Source: Aegilops tauschii subsp. strangulata (Eukaryota; Streptophyta; Magnoliopsida; Poales; Poaceae). Taken from it: a stretch of DNA of 64,000 bases. Below the pieces are notes generated by a model. It searched no databases. It saw nothing but the letters and a program-made list of their open reading frames with translations, and was not told the DNA's origin. The stretch is from NCBI RefSeq assembly GCF_002575655.3, contig NC_053037.3:49240242-49304241 (forward strand). The letters are read 5' to 3'. A program made the position numbers and the translations under genes. Each line of letters starts with the position of its first letter. Within the stretch, counting starts at the first letter, position 1. Below are positions 32,698 to 44,431 of this stretch, piece by piece.

Positions 32698-32762
32698 AGC
32701 AATTTTAGGTTCAACTTTAACTTGCTCAGGGGGTTTGTGTGTCCTGATATTACTTTTGCTGA

Positions 32763-33737
32763 CTACAGTTGAAGCTTTAGCATGATCCTTATTCTAACAG
32801 GGAAAGGTGGCTTCTCAATATAAGCAACAGGAACAACAGGATCATCATAAGTGATAGTCTTTTCTTCAACTTTAATAGGTGCAACTACTTTTACTTCAAT
32901 GGGAGGATTATATTTAAACCACTTCTCCTTAGGGAGATCAACATGAGTAGCAAAGGATTCACATAAACAAGCTACTATCTCAGAGTCAAGTCCATATTTA
33001 GTGCTAAATTCACGGAAAACATCAGTATCCATAAAAGATTTAACATAATCAAACTTAGGTGTTATACCTGACTCCTTACCTTCGTCGAGGTCCCAATCTT
33101 CAGAGTTGCATTTAATTCTTTCCAATAAATCCCATTTGAATTCAATAGTCTTCATCATAAAAGATCCAGTACAAGAAGTATCGAGCATGGAGTGATTATT
33201 GAGAGAAAGTCAAGCATAAAATTTTTGAATAATCATTTCTATTGAGAGCTCATGATTGGGGCATGAATATAACATTGACTTAAGCCTCCCCCAAGCTTGA
33301 GCGATGCTTTCTCCTTCGCGAGGCCAAAAATTATATATATAATTATGATCACAATGAACAAGATGCATAGGATAAAACTTCTGATGAAATTCCAATTTCA
33401 ATCGTTTGTAGTTCCATGATCCCATATCATCACATAGCCTATATCATGTCAATGCCTCTCCCTTCAAAGATAAAGGGAAGAACTTCTTCTTGATAACATC
33501 ATCGGGCATACCTGCAAGCTTAAATAATCCACAAACTTCATCCACATAGATTAGGTGTAAATCGGGATGCAATTTTCCATCTCCTGCAAAAGGATTAGCT
33601 AGCAGTTTCTCTATCATACCCGAAGGTATTTCAAAGTAAACATTTTCAGTAGGTTCGGTAGGTTGAGGAGAAACTCTTTGCTCTACTGGTCAGGGTGAAG
33701 ATACCCCGAACAAGCCCCTCAGAGGATTACTTTCCAT
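32763..33737 (-). pseudogene. gag of the Athila-like element, several breaks
   Basis: The likely gag start is the ATG at 33737 (MESNPLRG). The capsid-like part continues through stops to WNYKRLKLEFHQKFYPMHLV and YNFWPREGESIAQAWGRLKS (33210-33425), a strong gag signature (W..F...F.......G.S...A...).  A later piece (32763-33188) reads KWDLLERIKCNSEDWDLDEG and EIVACLCESFATHVDLPKEK, the acidic region before the protease. At least three stops or frame changes break it. Confidence 0.75.
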
Positions 33738-33814
33738 AGTAATAAGTGACAGTAAATTTCAGCACACTATATAAATTTTTCCTTACCAAATTCCACCTAC
33801 CAAAGGCGCTTCAC

Positions 33815-33832
33815 TCCCCGGCAACGGCGCCA
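33815..33832 (-). other. Primer-binding site (tRNA-Asp type) of the Athila-like element
   Basis: Minus-strand TGGCGCCGTTGCCGGGGA lies 11 bases inside the 5' LTR end. It is complementary to the 3' end of plant tRNA-Asp, as commonly used by Athila elements. Confidence 0.88.
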
Positions 33833-33843
33833 GAAAAGAGTCT

Positions 33844-35343
33844 TGATGACCCACAAGTATAGGGGATCTATTGTAGTCCTTTCGATAAGTAAGAGTGTCG
33901 AACCCAACGAGGAGTAGAAGGAAATGATAAGCGGTTTTTAGCAAGGTATTCTCTGCAAGCACTGAAATTATCGGTAACAGATAGTTTTCTGATAAGGTAA
34001 TTTGTAGCGGGTAACAAGTAACAAAAGTATATAAAGTGCAGCAAGGTGGACCAATCCTTTTTGTAGCAAAGGACAAGCCTGGACAAACTCTTATATAGAG
34101 AAAAGCGCTCCCGAGGACACATGGGAATTTTCGTCAAGCTAGTTTTCATCATGCTCATATGATTCGCGTTCGTTACTTTGATAATTTGGTATGTGGGTGG
34201 ACCGGTGCTTGGGTGCTGCCCTTTCTTGGACAAGCATCCCACTTATGATTAACCACTATTGCAAGCATTCGCAACTACCAAAGAAGTATTAAGGTAAACC
34301 TAACCATAGCATGAAACATATGGATCCAAATCAGCCCCTTACGAAGCAACTCATAAACTAGGGTTTAAGCTTCTGTCACTCTAGCAACCCATCATCTACT
34401 TATTACTTCCCAGTGCCTTCCTATAGCCCCTTACGACGTTCACATAACACCACTAGAGGAAAGACAACATACATCTCATCAAAATATCGAACGAATACCA
34501 AATTCACATGACTACTTATAGCAAGACTTCTCCCATGTCCTCAGGAACAAACGCAACTACTCACAAATCATATCCATGTTCATAATCAGAGGGGTATTAA
34601 TATGCATAATGGATCTGAACATATGATCTTCCACCAAATAAACCAACTAGCATCAACTACAAGGAGTAATCAACACTACTAGCAACCCACAGGTACCAAT
34701 CTGAGGCTTTGGGACAAAGATTGTATACAAGAGATGAACTAGGGTTTGAGATGAGATGGTGCTGGTGAAGATGTTGATGGAGATTGACCCCCTCCTGATG
34801 AGAGAATCGTTGGTGATGACGATGGCGATGATTTCCCCCTCCCGGAGGGAAGTTTCCCCAGCAGAACAGCTCTGCCGGAGCCGTAGATTGGTTCCGCCAA
34901 GGTTCCGCCTCGTGGCGGCGGAGTTTCTTCCCGAAAGCTTGCTTATGATTTATTCTCGGACGAAAGACTTCATATAGCAGAAGATGGGCACCGGAGGCCT
35001 GCCAGGGGGCCCACAAGGCAGGGGGCGCGCCCAGGGGGGTAGGGCGCGCCCCCACCCTCGTGGCCAGGGTGTGGGCCCCCTCTCGTACTTTCTTTCGCCA
35101 GTATTTTTTATTAATTCCAAAAATGACTTCCGTGAAGTTTCAGGACTTTTGGAGCTGTGCAGAATAGGTCTCTAATATTTGCTCCTTTTCCAGCCCAGAA
35201 TTCCAGCTGCTGGCATTCTCCCTCTTCATGTAAACCTTGTAAAATAAGAGAGAATAGGCATAAGTATTGTGACATAACGTGTAATAACAGCCCATAATGC
35301 AATAAATATTGATATAAAAGCATGATGCAAAATGGACTTATCC
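33844..35343 (-). repeat. 5' LTR of the Athila-like element (1,500 bp)
   Basis: It matches 23400-24917 almost throughout. Its outer end reads GGACTTATCC instead of GGACGTATCA, so the terminal A is mutated; the position is fixed by the GTCCA duplication that follows. Confidence 0.92.
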
Positions 35344-35348
35344 GTCCA
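35344..35348. repeat. Target-site duplication GTCCA (right)
   Basis: It matches 23395-23399. The Tat-like host sequence resumes at 35349. Confidence 0.9.
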
Positions 35349-35576
35349 CAATACGGCTCGACCCTATCTGGGCACTCATACTTTCCCTTCTCTTTCTACC
35401 CTTTTCAGGTTTCTTTTCCAGAGGTCCCTCACGACGGCCTGATCATCGATCCTTTGGAAGGATAAACATACCAAGGAAACAAGCAGCATAGACGTGTGGC
35501 AGAATATCTAGATGATCTTCTTGATGATCACTTTGCCTATTGTGAGGACCCGCACGCAGCTTCCCCTTGGTATCGG
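35349..35576 (+). other. Piece of the Tat-like host between two insertions
   Basis: The host element continues here. The text includes a short frame with YAEYLDDLLDDHFAYCEDPH and is cut by the E1 element after ATCGG (35572-35576), which is repeated at 57607-57611. Confidence 0.7.
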
Positions 35577-38500
35577 TGTGACGCCCAGGTAATTAAGCTA
35601 CAGTAATCCCACGCTAATGGTGCCACGTTACCTCCGTTACTGTTGCTAATCTATCGTTAGATCAAAACCGGTCCAAAATTCAAAGTTCAAAATCAAGCAA
35701 ACAATAAAAGTTTTCAAATAGTAAAACTAAAATGTTCGGAGTGAACCAAATATTGCATAGGTAATAAGGGTGGAGAAACCTAACTTTAATAAAATGTTTA
35801 AGTGTTCAAAATAATTAAAATAGAGGTTTAAATATTAAAATAAATGCCTTTTGAATTTTATAAAATATTAAACTATTTTAATTTGGGTTGAGAATTAATG
35901 TGGCAATAGTATATTTAGAAGTATTAATTTAAGTGCTAGTGATAATTTTTATAAAACTAAAATAAAAGAAAACTAAAAGTAAAACAGTAAAAGAAAGATA
36001 AATAAAAAGAAAAGAAACAAAACAGAAAAATAACTAACAAAAAAAAGAACCCTCGGGCTCCGGCCCAGCAGGCCTGGCCCAACCAACTGGCCGGCCCACT
36101 CCCTCTCCATACCCCCCCCCCTCCCGAAACCCTAGCCGTAACCCCCAGTCACCCCACTCGCTCCCCCCACTCCCTCTCGATCTCTCTCGCCTTCCCCGAT
36201 CTGGATCGGGGCAACCCCCCCGATCCCATCGCCCCATCGCCGCCTCGACGTCACCGCCACCCCCCCCTCGCTGAGCTGGCCCCTCCCGTCGTCCCACCGG
36301 CACCCTGCCGCTCGTCCACGACCCCGCCGCACGAGGACCGCACCGCCGGAGCCCCTCACCGTCTTCCCCGAGCTGGCGTCGCCCCGGAGCTGCCGCGCCG
36401 TCGCCGGACATCGTCGCCCGAGGTCCCCGTCGGCGCCGCCTCCTCGCCCTCTCCCTTAACGGCCACCTCATCGCCGCGCCCGTCGCCGGACCGCCTCCCC
36501 GTCTTCGTCGATCGTCCCCGTCCTCCTCCCCACGGGTCGCCCCCCGAGCCTCGACGCCCATGTGCCCCTGCAAACGCCGGTGAGGCCCTCGGCCTCCGCC
36601 TCCCCTCTCCCCTTCCTTTCGTCCGCGGTCACCGTGCTCGTCCACCTCGCGCCTGTGTAGTCCGCTCGCCTCCGCCACGTCTCTACCTTGCGGTCGAGCA
36701 CGCCCCGCCCCGTACCCCGTGCGCTCCAGGTCCGGCCGTGCTCGCACACCCCCCTGCTCGCCGACCGCGTCGGCCAGCCCTGCGTGCAGCCGCTGCTGTC
36801 GTACACTGCTCCGCCGCTGGCCCCACGCGGCCCCGCTGCTCCCCGCGCCCAGCACCGCTCCCACCGTCGCCGGCCACCGAGACCCCGAGCGCACTCGCCC
36901 TCGCCTCCCTTGGCCTCGGGTGCGAGCACCTGGTCGCCCATCACCCGCTTTCCCCGCGCCCGTTCGGGCGGCGCCCGTTGCCCGACCCGCTGTGGCCCTT
37001 TGGCCCAATGACACAGAGGCCCAGCCCTAGAACGTAAAAAAAAAGAGAATTAAAAATAATATTAATAAAATAAATAAATAATAATTAAATTAATTAATTA
37101 ATGAATTAATTAAGTTAATTAATCCTATTTAAATTAATCTAATTAACTATTTAGTTTAATTAAATAGCAATTAGATTAGTTAACCCTAATTAGACTAAAC
37201 AGTCATTGACGAACGGGACCCACACGTCAGTTGACCAGTCAACTCCCCTGTTGACTGCTGATGTCATGCTGACGTCATGCTGATGTCAGCATGCACTATT
37301 CTGGATAATGTTGGATTTAAATAAATAATTAAAATCCGAAAATGATTAAATCTTTAGAAAATCATATAAAATAAACCGTAGCTCAGATGAAAATACTTTC
37401 TACATGAAAGTTGCTCAGAACGACGAGATGAATCCGGATACGCAACCCGTTCGCCCGCCACACATCCCTAGAATACTGAACCTGTAACATTTCACCTCCG
37501 GTTCATCTGTCCGAAAACGCGAAACACCGGGAATACCTTCCCGGATGTTTCCCCCCTTCGCCGGTATCACCTATCCCTACGTTAGGTTACCCCTAGCACA
37601 ACGTATCGCCACGTCTTGCTTTGTGTTACATTTGATTGCTCTGTTATTTATTGTGTTCCCCCTCCGTTACTTCTTTCCGGTAGACTCCGAGACCGCTGCC
37701 GATGTTCATGTGTTCGACTACATCGAAGACGACCCCTCCTTCTTGCCAGAGCAACCAGGCAACCCCCCCCCCCTTGATCACCAGATATCGCCTATTCTTC
37801 TCTATACTGCTTGCATTAGAGTAGTGAAGAATGTTACTACTTTCCGTTAATCCTATCCTGATGCATAGTCTGTCATTGTTGCTACAGTTGTTACCCTTAC
37901 CTGCTATCCTACGGCTTAGTATAGGATGCTAGTGTTCCATCAGTCGCCCTACACTCTTGTCCGTCTGCCATGCTATACTACTGGGCCGTGATCACTTCGG
38001 GAGGTGATCATGGGTATATACTATATACATTATATACATGACACATGTGGTGACTAAAGTCGGGTCGGCTCGAGGAGTACCCGCAAGTGATTCTGATGAG
38101 GGGGCTGAAAGGACAGGTGGCTCCACCCCGGTAGAGGTGGGCCTGGGTTCCTGATGGCCCCCGACTGTTACTTTGTGGCGGAGCGACAGGGCAAGTTGAG
38201 ACCGCCTAGAAGAGAGGTGGGCCTGGCCCTAGTCGGCGTTCGCAGATACTTAACACGCTTAACGAGATCTTGGTATTTGATCTGAGTCTGGCCATTTGGT
38301 CTATACGCACTAACCATCTACGCGGGAGTAGTTATGGGTATCCCGACGTCATGGTATCAGCCGAAGCTCTTTTTGACGTCAGCAACTGAGTGGCGCGCGC
38401 CGCATTGGACCGTAAGCTCGCGCTTGTATTAAGGGGGCTAGGTCTGCTTCCGGCCGCGTACGCAACGTGCAGGTGTGCAATGGGCGATGGGCCCAGACCC

Positions 38501-38722
38501 CTGCGCGCATAGGGTTTAGACCGGCGTGCTGACCTCTCTGTTGATCCTAGGTGGGGCTGCGACATGTTGATCTTACGAGGCCGGGCATGACCCAGGAAAG
38601 TGTGTCCGGCAAAATGGGATCAAGCGTGTTGGGTTATGTGGTGCACCCCTGCAGGGAAGTTTATCTATTCGAATAGCCGTGTCCCTCGGTAAAAAGACGA
38701 CCCGGAGTTGTACCTTGACCTA
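35577..38722 (+). repeat. 5' LTR of E1, lacking its last ~777 bp
   Basis: It is collinear and highly similar to 53684-56829. It includes an AT-rich part, a very GC-rich part (36060-37020) and a TTAATTAATT-rich part (37040-37200). Similarity stops at CCTTGACCTA (38722), where E2 internal sequence begins with GCGACAGTT. The open frames of up to 326 codons at 36034-37037 on both strands are mutually overlapping, arginine/glycine/proline-rich and not supported as genes. Confidence 0.9.
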
Positions 38723-39127
38723 GCGACAGTTAACTCTGGGCGACAAGTGCCGGAGTTGAACTATAGCTTCTCGAGCTGCCAGTTGGATGGCTTTTGGCTC
38801 AAAGGAAGTTGTCCTTCCAGTGAACCTGTAGGGGCGTTCTGGCGATAGACCCCTACCGTAGATGTGTACAGTGGCCCAGAATTGAGGGCTCTCACCGTTC
38901 ATGAGTCCTTGGTACACAACATATTCTGGGGGCTCTTCTAATGCATAGGCACGGCGGGTGAGGTTTGCGAGCACGGTCACAAAACCTCCAAGGTTGGTTG
39001 CTGTGGTCTCATTGTGAACAATGGGGCCAGGCATCATGGCTTGGTTTGGGAAAGAGGCTGTGTTGTGCTGGGTTGAGGCTAGCGTGCCCTTTTTATAGTA
39101 AAAATGGGACGGAGTCTTCCTTCGCAC
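38720..39127 (-). pseudogene. Truncated second copy of E2 ORF1
   Basis: The frame matches the first 135 residues of the intact ORF1 at 45868-46734 with few changes (starts MRRKTPSHFYYKKGTL; contains FWATVHIYGRG and AIQLAAREAIVQLRHL). It ends at PRVNCR, where E1 LTR sequence begins, and a stop follows at once. It keeps the dsRNA-binding-like segment but loses everything after it. Confidence 0.85.
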
Positions 39128-39335
39128 GCTTGCGAATGAGACGTGTTAGGTGTTGGTCACTGGCGCGTGATCGACGGGCTAGGCTGATAGGTTGGGCACC
39201 GTCTGCCAAAAGGCGTCGGGTCACTGTGGGGCTATATTACGCGAGAAGCTTGGCCAGGATTAGGTTAAGATCTGGTGGTTTGGTTAACCTAGGTTTATTG
39301 ACCTGGCTAAGATAGGATTAGCCAATGGCCAGCCT

Positions 39336-39348
39336 GGCTCTGATACCA
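39336..39348 (-). other. Primer-binding site (initiator Met-tRNA type), second E2 unit
   Basis: Minus-strand TGGTATCAGAGCC, the common plant primer site, lies four bases inside the LTR end CCTGACA. Confidence 0.88.
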
Positions 39349-39941
39349 AGTCTGTCAGGACCGGTTTTTCGGGATATTAATTTCCCAGAAATGGCCTTTT
39401 GTGCTCACCAGCCCTAGGATTACTGTTAGCTGATGAGGCACCAACTTGATACAAGAATCCCAAGCAAAGTACAAAATATGTAGTACAAGACCATTGTGGC
39501 CTATGAGTACAACACTTGGTTTCTAGTGGTTGATGGCGGAAGCGGTTTGTGGTTCATTTGCGTCTATGGGACTCCATTTCCCACAAGAATAGCTGACCAG
39601 GATAACTCCTATCTTCGCGAGGCTGCTATCATCATTGCGTAGGTTCCGAGGCTGTCTTCGCAATGCTTATCTCCAAGCAAGGAATCTGGCCAAGACAATA
39701 GCCAGGGACAAGCCAGTGAGTATGTTTGAATGTACTCACAAACATTATGAACACGGGTATAATATAATAAGGGATAATCATGCTCCGAAATATTCTATGA
39801 TCATAACGTCTGTCATGAAATATACGAAATCCATGATGCACGCATGCGGGTAAACTATGAATATGCAATTACGGGAGTAGGGTTATAGAATGCACCGATC
39901 GAGTGTCTGAAGCGACGCCTCGAAGGGATAATAAGATTAAT

Positions 39942-40322
39942 CATGCCTCAGTCGGGCGTCTGAGCGACACCACATAAAGGGCTTATGAATAAAGGAAAAT
40001 AACAAGCATGCCACAGTCGGGCGTCTGAGCGACACCACATAAAGGGCTTATGAATAATAAATAAATGACAAACATGCCGCAGTCGGGCGTCTCAGCGACG
40101 CCACATAAAGGGCTTATAAATAATAAAGAAATGACAATCATGCCGCAGTCGGGCGTCTGAGCGACGCCACATAAAGGGCTTATAAATAATAAAGAAATGA
40201 CAATCATGCCGCAGTCGGGCGTCTGAGCGACGCCACATAAAGGGCTTATAAATGATAAAGAAATGACAATCATGCCGCAGTCGGGCGTCTGCGCGACGCC
40301 ACATAAAGGGCTTATAAATAAT
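39942..40322. repeat. 66-bp tandem repeat with a hairpin in each unit, about 6 copies
   Basis: Each unit has CATGCCGCAGTC, GGGCGTCTGAGCGACGCC, ACATAAAGGGC and TTATAAATAATAAAG. GGCGTC and GACGCC form a short hairpin in every unit, except the first two, which have GACACC. 66 is a multiple of three, so repeated peptide frames appear on both strands. Confidence 0.92.
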
Positions 40323-42189
40323 AATCGCAGTGAGTATCCAGGAGGTAGAACCGTCCCAGGGATACTTAATAATTCAAATAATGTAAATGGTTAGTCCATA
40401 ATAATAATAAACATAATCCTCATATGTCATAGGTCATAATCAATGTTCTAGTATAGCCGTTTCTCCATCCGAAGACCGTCATTAGACCCATCTCAGACTG
40501 AAGTCCTTACCCATGAACATGGCTATCCGAATAGATATAACCTCTGCAGAGGGTGTACTCTTTACCCACGAGTAACGGATTTATTTAGTCCATCGGGACT
40601 AATCCCGCCTACGGCCTTTTAATTGAAAACACGCCTGACCTGCACACACCAGCTTAACTTACCGGTGTCTGGAATCACCCACGACACCTGTCAAGCAAAA
40701 CTCTAAGTGGGGAGGCTACAACCTCGACGTAGCATGGGATCAAACTTATATCGCACGCTCTAAGGGGTGCCCCCCTCTCGGTCCCAACCGGAAACACCCA
40801 TGCCCCCGGACCAGGTGGCATGCCTACCGGATGCATCCGGTATCTTCCACCATGGCCTCTCTGTACGGTGTGTGCTTTGGTAAGGGGTTGACAACTTACT
40901 GAACCATACCCTACCTGCGGCAGGGACAAGTGGTAGTACAAAACAAGTAGGGGAAAATTACTGAACAAGACTCGACCTACGACCGACTCAGGGGGTCCAA
41001 GTATTCTCCGAATGATTAGCATAACCAAAATGTTTCCATTAACAGACAGAATCACCGCTCATCAAACCTCATCATGCCATACCGGACACACTCGTATCGA
41101 CGAGGAACTAGGGACAAGCTCGTGTCTACCCAAGACCACGACTCTCCCGGCTTCCTGCCGCTATGCATGAAAAGCTCGCGAGGATGATCACTATCACCAG
41201 CATATCCATTCTAACAGTAAAGCATCTCCAATATGCACTCATGCGTGTGACTTTATCGTTACATAAAAATAACGTATGCTCCAAGTCAAGGTGGTGTTGT
41301 AACCGTATCGACAACATTCAAAGATATTATGCCAGGTTTCAGAAATGCTTGCCTTTAAGAGTATGCAAGGGGGTGCACTTTTTGAAAGTTTTCTTCTCTC
41401 TCCATTTCCTATTTTGAAAAAATATTCAAATAACAAATATTTCAAAAACAGTACAAAAAGTTGTCCCAAATATTTTTGAAATAAATCTTAAAATAAACTA
41501 GATGAAATTTGAGAGAGGTAGGAAACAGAATCAACTCATTTGGAGTTTTATTAAAAGATATAGCCAGTCAAAGTTATGTTTTAAAATAAAACAGAAAAAG
41601 AAAACATTTCGGAGGGGCTTACGCTTTCTGTTCAGCGAAAACGTATTTTGTGAAACACGTCTCCACTTAAAACACGCGTCGGCGGGGCTGGGTCGCTGAC
41701 AGTGGGTCCAGCGGGCCCACTGGTCAGGTTTGACCAGTCCTTTCTCCCTCCTCTTCCTCTGCCCGTGCGGAGGCGGGACTCCGGCGATCGCCGTCGACGA
41801 ACGGCGGCTCCTCGAGGGCACCTGAGGGCAGGGATGGACCCGCCTGACCGGGGCGGTCCTTCCGGTGGTCGCTGGGTCATCGGGGGTGGAAGGAGTCGCC
41901 GGCGGCGAGCTCCGCGGCAGAGGAGCTTTCGGGTGGCTTGGGGGTTTCGAGCTACGGTGGTCCTTAGTCGAGTTTGAGCGGCTGGGCGGCTCCGGGAGGT
42001 CGAGGGGAGTCGGGTGGTGGTGCTAGCTGAGCTGGGGAGGCTCTGTTGGCGACTAGCGGGACCGGAGGGCGGCGGCGGCCGAACCGACTGGAGTCGAGGA
42101 AGACGGCTACCATCCGTCGATTGCTGGCTAAGGGGAAGCTTTGGGGGTGGCCTGGGGTCGTCTGAGTGCTCGGAGGGGCTTGGGGGCCT

Positions 42190-42199
42190 CCTTTTATAG
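42190..42199 (-). promoter_or_regulatory. TATA box of the E2 LTR promoter (left copy)
   Basis: Minus-strand CTATAAAAGGAGG is a strong TATA box in the LTR of a minus-strand element and is followed by a pyrimidine/C-rich start region. The same sequence occurs in the right LTR at 49734-49743. Transcription would start near 42165. Confidence 0.65.
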
Positions 42200-43605
42200 C
42201 GCGACGGGGCTGGCTCCACGGCGGTGGATAAGACGACGGCGAGTCGCCGTTCTGTAGCTGCAGGGCGTCGTGGCGGCGACGAGCGCGTGCCGACGAGCAT
42301 GTGGATGAGCTCGGGCTGTTCACAGGGGGCAGCTGGCGCGCGCGGGTGGCTTGGGCGGCGCCGACCATGGCAGAGCCCGCTGCCGACGCCGGCGTGCCGC
42401 CAAGGGAGCCCTGACGGCGGCGCTGTAGGGCGCCAGGGGGGCTTGGAGGGTTCTGGCGAGTGGGCGAGGGCAGGGCGTGGCTCTGCAGGCGAGCAAGGGC
42501 CAGGGGTGCGACGCGGCGACCCGTGCGCACGCACGTGCAAAACGCGCGCTCTGGCCGCGCCCAAAGCACGCACGCCAGGTGCTCGACGAAATGCCAGCGC
42601 GTGCTAGAGGGCTAGGGTGATGCTGGTAGTTAACAGGCCAGGGTTAGGGATAGCTAGGAGCTTAGTGGACATGCTGGATGGGTCAGGAGCTCAAGATCAT
42701 AATGCAAACTAGAAAACATGCGAAAACTGTCCATGAACACAAGGTGTTCGACAGAATGCTAAGTGTACCTAGGCAACTCTTGGAGTGGCCAAAAACTCCA
42801 GGTCAGGGTCTCCCTGGATGTAGGTGATGATGGCAAGATCATTTGGGCAAAACCAGAAACTTGCTAGTGCAAGTTTTGCAAAATTTCAGTTTTGGACAGA
42901 AAGAAAAAGGTCTCATTGCATGCTCTTAAAATCCTCCAATGGGTCCACTCTCCTGGACTTAAGGGTTTTGTAGGGAGGGCTACAAGTAGGAAAAAGCTCA
43001 TGGGCACTAGAGTAAAATAAAATAGGGTTGCAGTACAAATCACCAAACTGGACCAGAATGAAAAAGAGGTTGATTCACTCAAATTTTTCAAAGAACATCA
43101 CTGGGTTTTAGCATAAAGTTGAATTATATGCATCTACTGACATCTCCAAACACTTGGAAGAATTGTTAAAGAAATATTTAAATAGGTTGTAGTGCAAAGA
43201 TACCTACTGGACCATATTTGAAAAGTTGATGTAGAGCTCAAAATCTCCAATAACCAAAAGATATTTTTGCATAGAAGTGATGTGGAAACATCACATGACA
43301 TCCCCAAATTTTGGTGAAATTTTTAAATGCATTAATCAAATGGTTGCAGTGCAACAGAGACTCCAAGTTCATGAAAAATCATTTTAAAAGAATAAAGCTC
43401 AGGGAAAGGCAAATCTTGCAATTAAATCCACTGATAAAGAATTGTTTCATAGAGAGAGTATATAAGTCCAATAATACCTTTGGAAAGTTTCCACTTGAGG
43501 TAAAAACCCACAATATCAAAAGGGTAAATCTAGACAAATGGAAAAGTTTAATTTCCTCGCAAAATTTTAATTAATAAAACAAGGTCAAAATTTTGGGGTG
43601 TCACA

Positions 43606-43620
43606 ACACTACCCCCCTTA
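43606..43620 (-). other. Polypurine tract of E2
   Basis: Minus-strand TAAGGGGGGTAGTGT abuts the LTR start TGTGACACCCC. The palindrome at 43625-43644 lies just upstream. Confidence 0.85.
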
Positions 43621-43624
43621 AGAA

Positions 43625-43644
43625 AAATCTCGTCCTCGAGATTT
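43625..43644. repeat. Palindrome AAATCTCG-NNNN-CGAGATTT before the E2 purine tract
   Basis: AAATCTCGTCCTCGAGATTT is an 8-base inverted repeat around four bases. The E1 element has the same palindrome with a three-base centre at 53647-53665, also just upstream of its 3' LTR. Confidence 0.85.
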
Positions 43645-43890
43645 GTTAAAAGCTGTTTTGAACAAACATTGCTCTTACCAAAAGAAATCATTCTACTGTG
43701 CAATAAAAATGTGGCTAAAGTGAGAGGGCAATTAGTGGTGTAAGACCACAGTGTGGTACACTGGCGTTGCGTCGAAAAAAAATCCATGGTTGGGGAAAAC
43801 AAGATATTTCTACGTTGGATACAGTAAATTTAAAATAAATTCTAAATTACTGAAATACGCTGGTCGTACCCGAGAGCACAGTGCTCTCTC
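43645..43890. other. E2 interior, no gene
   Basis: Sequence between the palindrome and the plus-strand unit, without a recognisable frame or motif. Confidence 0.4.
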
Positions 43891-44164
43891 TGGCTGACAG
43901 GTGGACCCGGGGCCCACTGTCGTCCTCTTCTTCTACCTCTGGCTCTCTCGTGCTCTCCCGCGCTTCCTCCACCGGCGACGCCTAGCGCGTAGGGCATCTA
44001 GGCCGTACTGCGGTAGTGTGCGGCGTGCTAGCTGCCGGTGCAGCGTGCACTCACCTCGCGGGCCAGTGCACTGTCGGCACTGCTCGCGGAGTCACCTCCG
44101 AACACCGGCGATCGAGCGACGAGTGGCGCTGGTGGACCTCGCCCACCGTACACCGATCTCGAGC

Positions 44165-44171
44165 TATAAAA
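44165..44171 (+). promoter_or_regulatory. TATA box for a possible plus-strand unit inside E2
   Basis: TATAAAA lies about 100 bases upstream of the ATG at 44273, on the strand opposite to E2. A start site near 44195 would give a short leader. Support is sequence only. Confidence 0.35.
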
Positions 44172-44272
44172 TGATCGCGGTGTTCCTCTCTTCTTCCTCA
44201 CACCTGGCCTCGCTTCTACTTCTTCTCCCTTCTTCCCCATTGCTGTTGGCAGGAGCTCGAGACGAGGCTCTA

Positions 44273-44431
44273 ATGGCGGAGGCGATGCCGAACTGGTACG
44301 TGGTCCTGGTGTGTGGAGGTTTGGCGACGTTGCTGGGGTTCTCCGTGCTCTTGTGCGCGATGATCCTTGATGATCGTTGTGATGCTACCGCTCGAGTGTT
44401 AGCTCTTCGCGGCGGCGATCACGAGGATTAG
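44273..44431 (+). CDS. Possible 52-residue single-pass membrane microprotein, antisense to E2
   Basis: The frame starts at an ATG in good plant context (TAATGGCGG) and ends with a TAG stop. Residues 8-31 (WYVVLVCGGLATLLGFSVLL and on) form one clear hydrophobic segment, followed by an acidic and basic tail (LDDRCDATARVLALRGGDHE). A longer version starting at 44171 or 43901 would add a serine/leucine-rich, signal-like stretch. A TATAAAA box lies upstream. It runs opposite to the E2 proteins. I do not recognise a family, only one copy is visible, and chance cannot be excluded. Confidence 0.35.
   Translation: MAEAMPNWYVVLVCGGLATLLGFSVLLCAMILDDRCDATARVLALRGGDHED

Larger units (their letters stand above)
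23400..35343 (-). mobile_element. Full-length Athila-like Gypsy retrotransposon, 11.9 kb
   Basis: Two LTRs (23400-24917 and 33844-35343) are flanked by GTCCA on both sides. On the minus strand the order is 5' LTR, primer site, gag, protease, reverse transcriptase/RNase H, integrase, long 3' region, purine tract, 3' LTR. The primer site matches tRNA-Asp (TGGCGCCGTTGCCGGGG on minus), usual for Athila. Every domain carries stops or frameshifts. A solo LTR of another family sits in the 3' region (27192-28884). It resembles the abundant Sabrina/WHAM group of wheat, but that name is from memory. Confidence 0.92.
39353..43605 (-). repeat. E2 LTR, left copy (4,253 bp)
   Basis: On the minus strand it begins TGTGACACCCCAAAATTTTG and ends CCGGTCCTGACA. 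It is very similar to 46960-51149; the main difference is a segment of about 64 bases near 41293-41366 missing from the right copy. It holds a 66-bp tandem array (39942-40322) and a TATA box with a GC-rich region downstream. The 313-codon frame at 41632-42573 is arginine/proline/serine-rich and spans the promoter, so it is not called as a gene. Confidence 0.9.

Noticed and set aside
36034..37037. Large open frames (up to 326 codons) on both strands of the E1 LTR, repeated at 54141-55130
   Set aside because: They overlap in all frames, consist of Arg/Gly/Pro/Ala runs and follow from very high GC content; none shows a family motif and they differ in frame between the two LTRs.
39942..40322. Possible CRISPR array (regular 66-bp repeats)
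   Set aside because: The units are direct tandem repeats without unique spacers, inside a retrotransposon LTR of a plant genome.
41632..42573. 313-codon minus-strand frame in the E2 LTR, repeated in part at 49683-50118
   Set aside because: It crosses the LTR TATA box, is Arg/Pro/Ser-rich, and is not preserved at full length in the second LTR.
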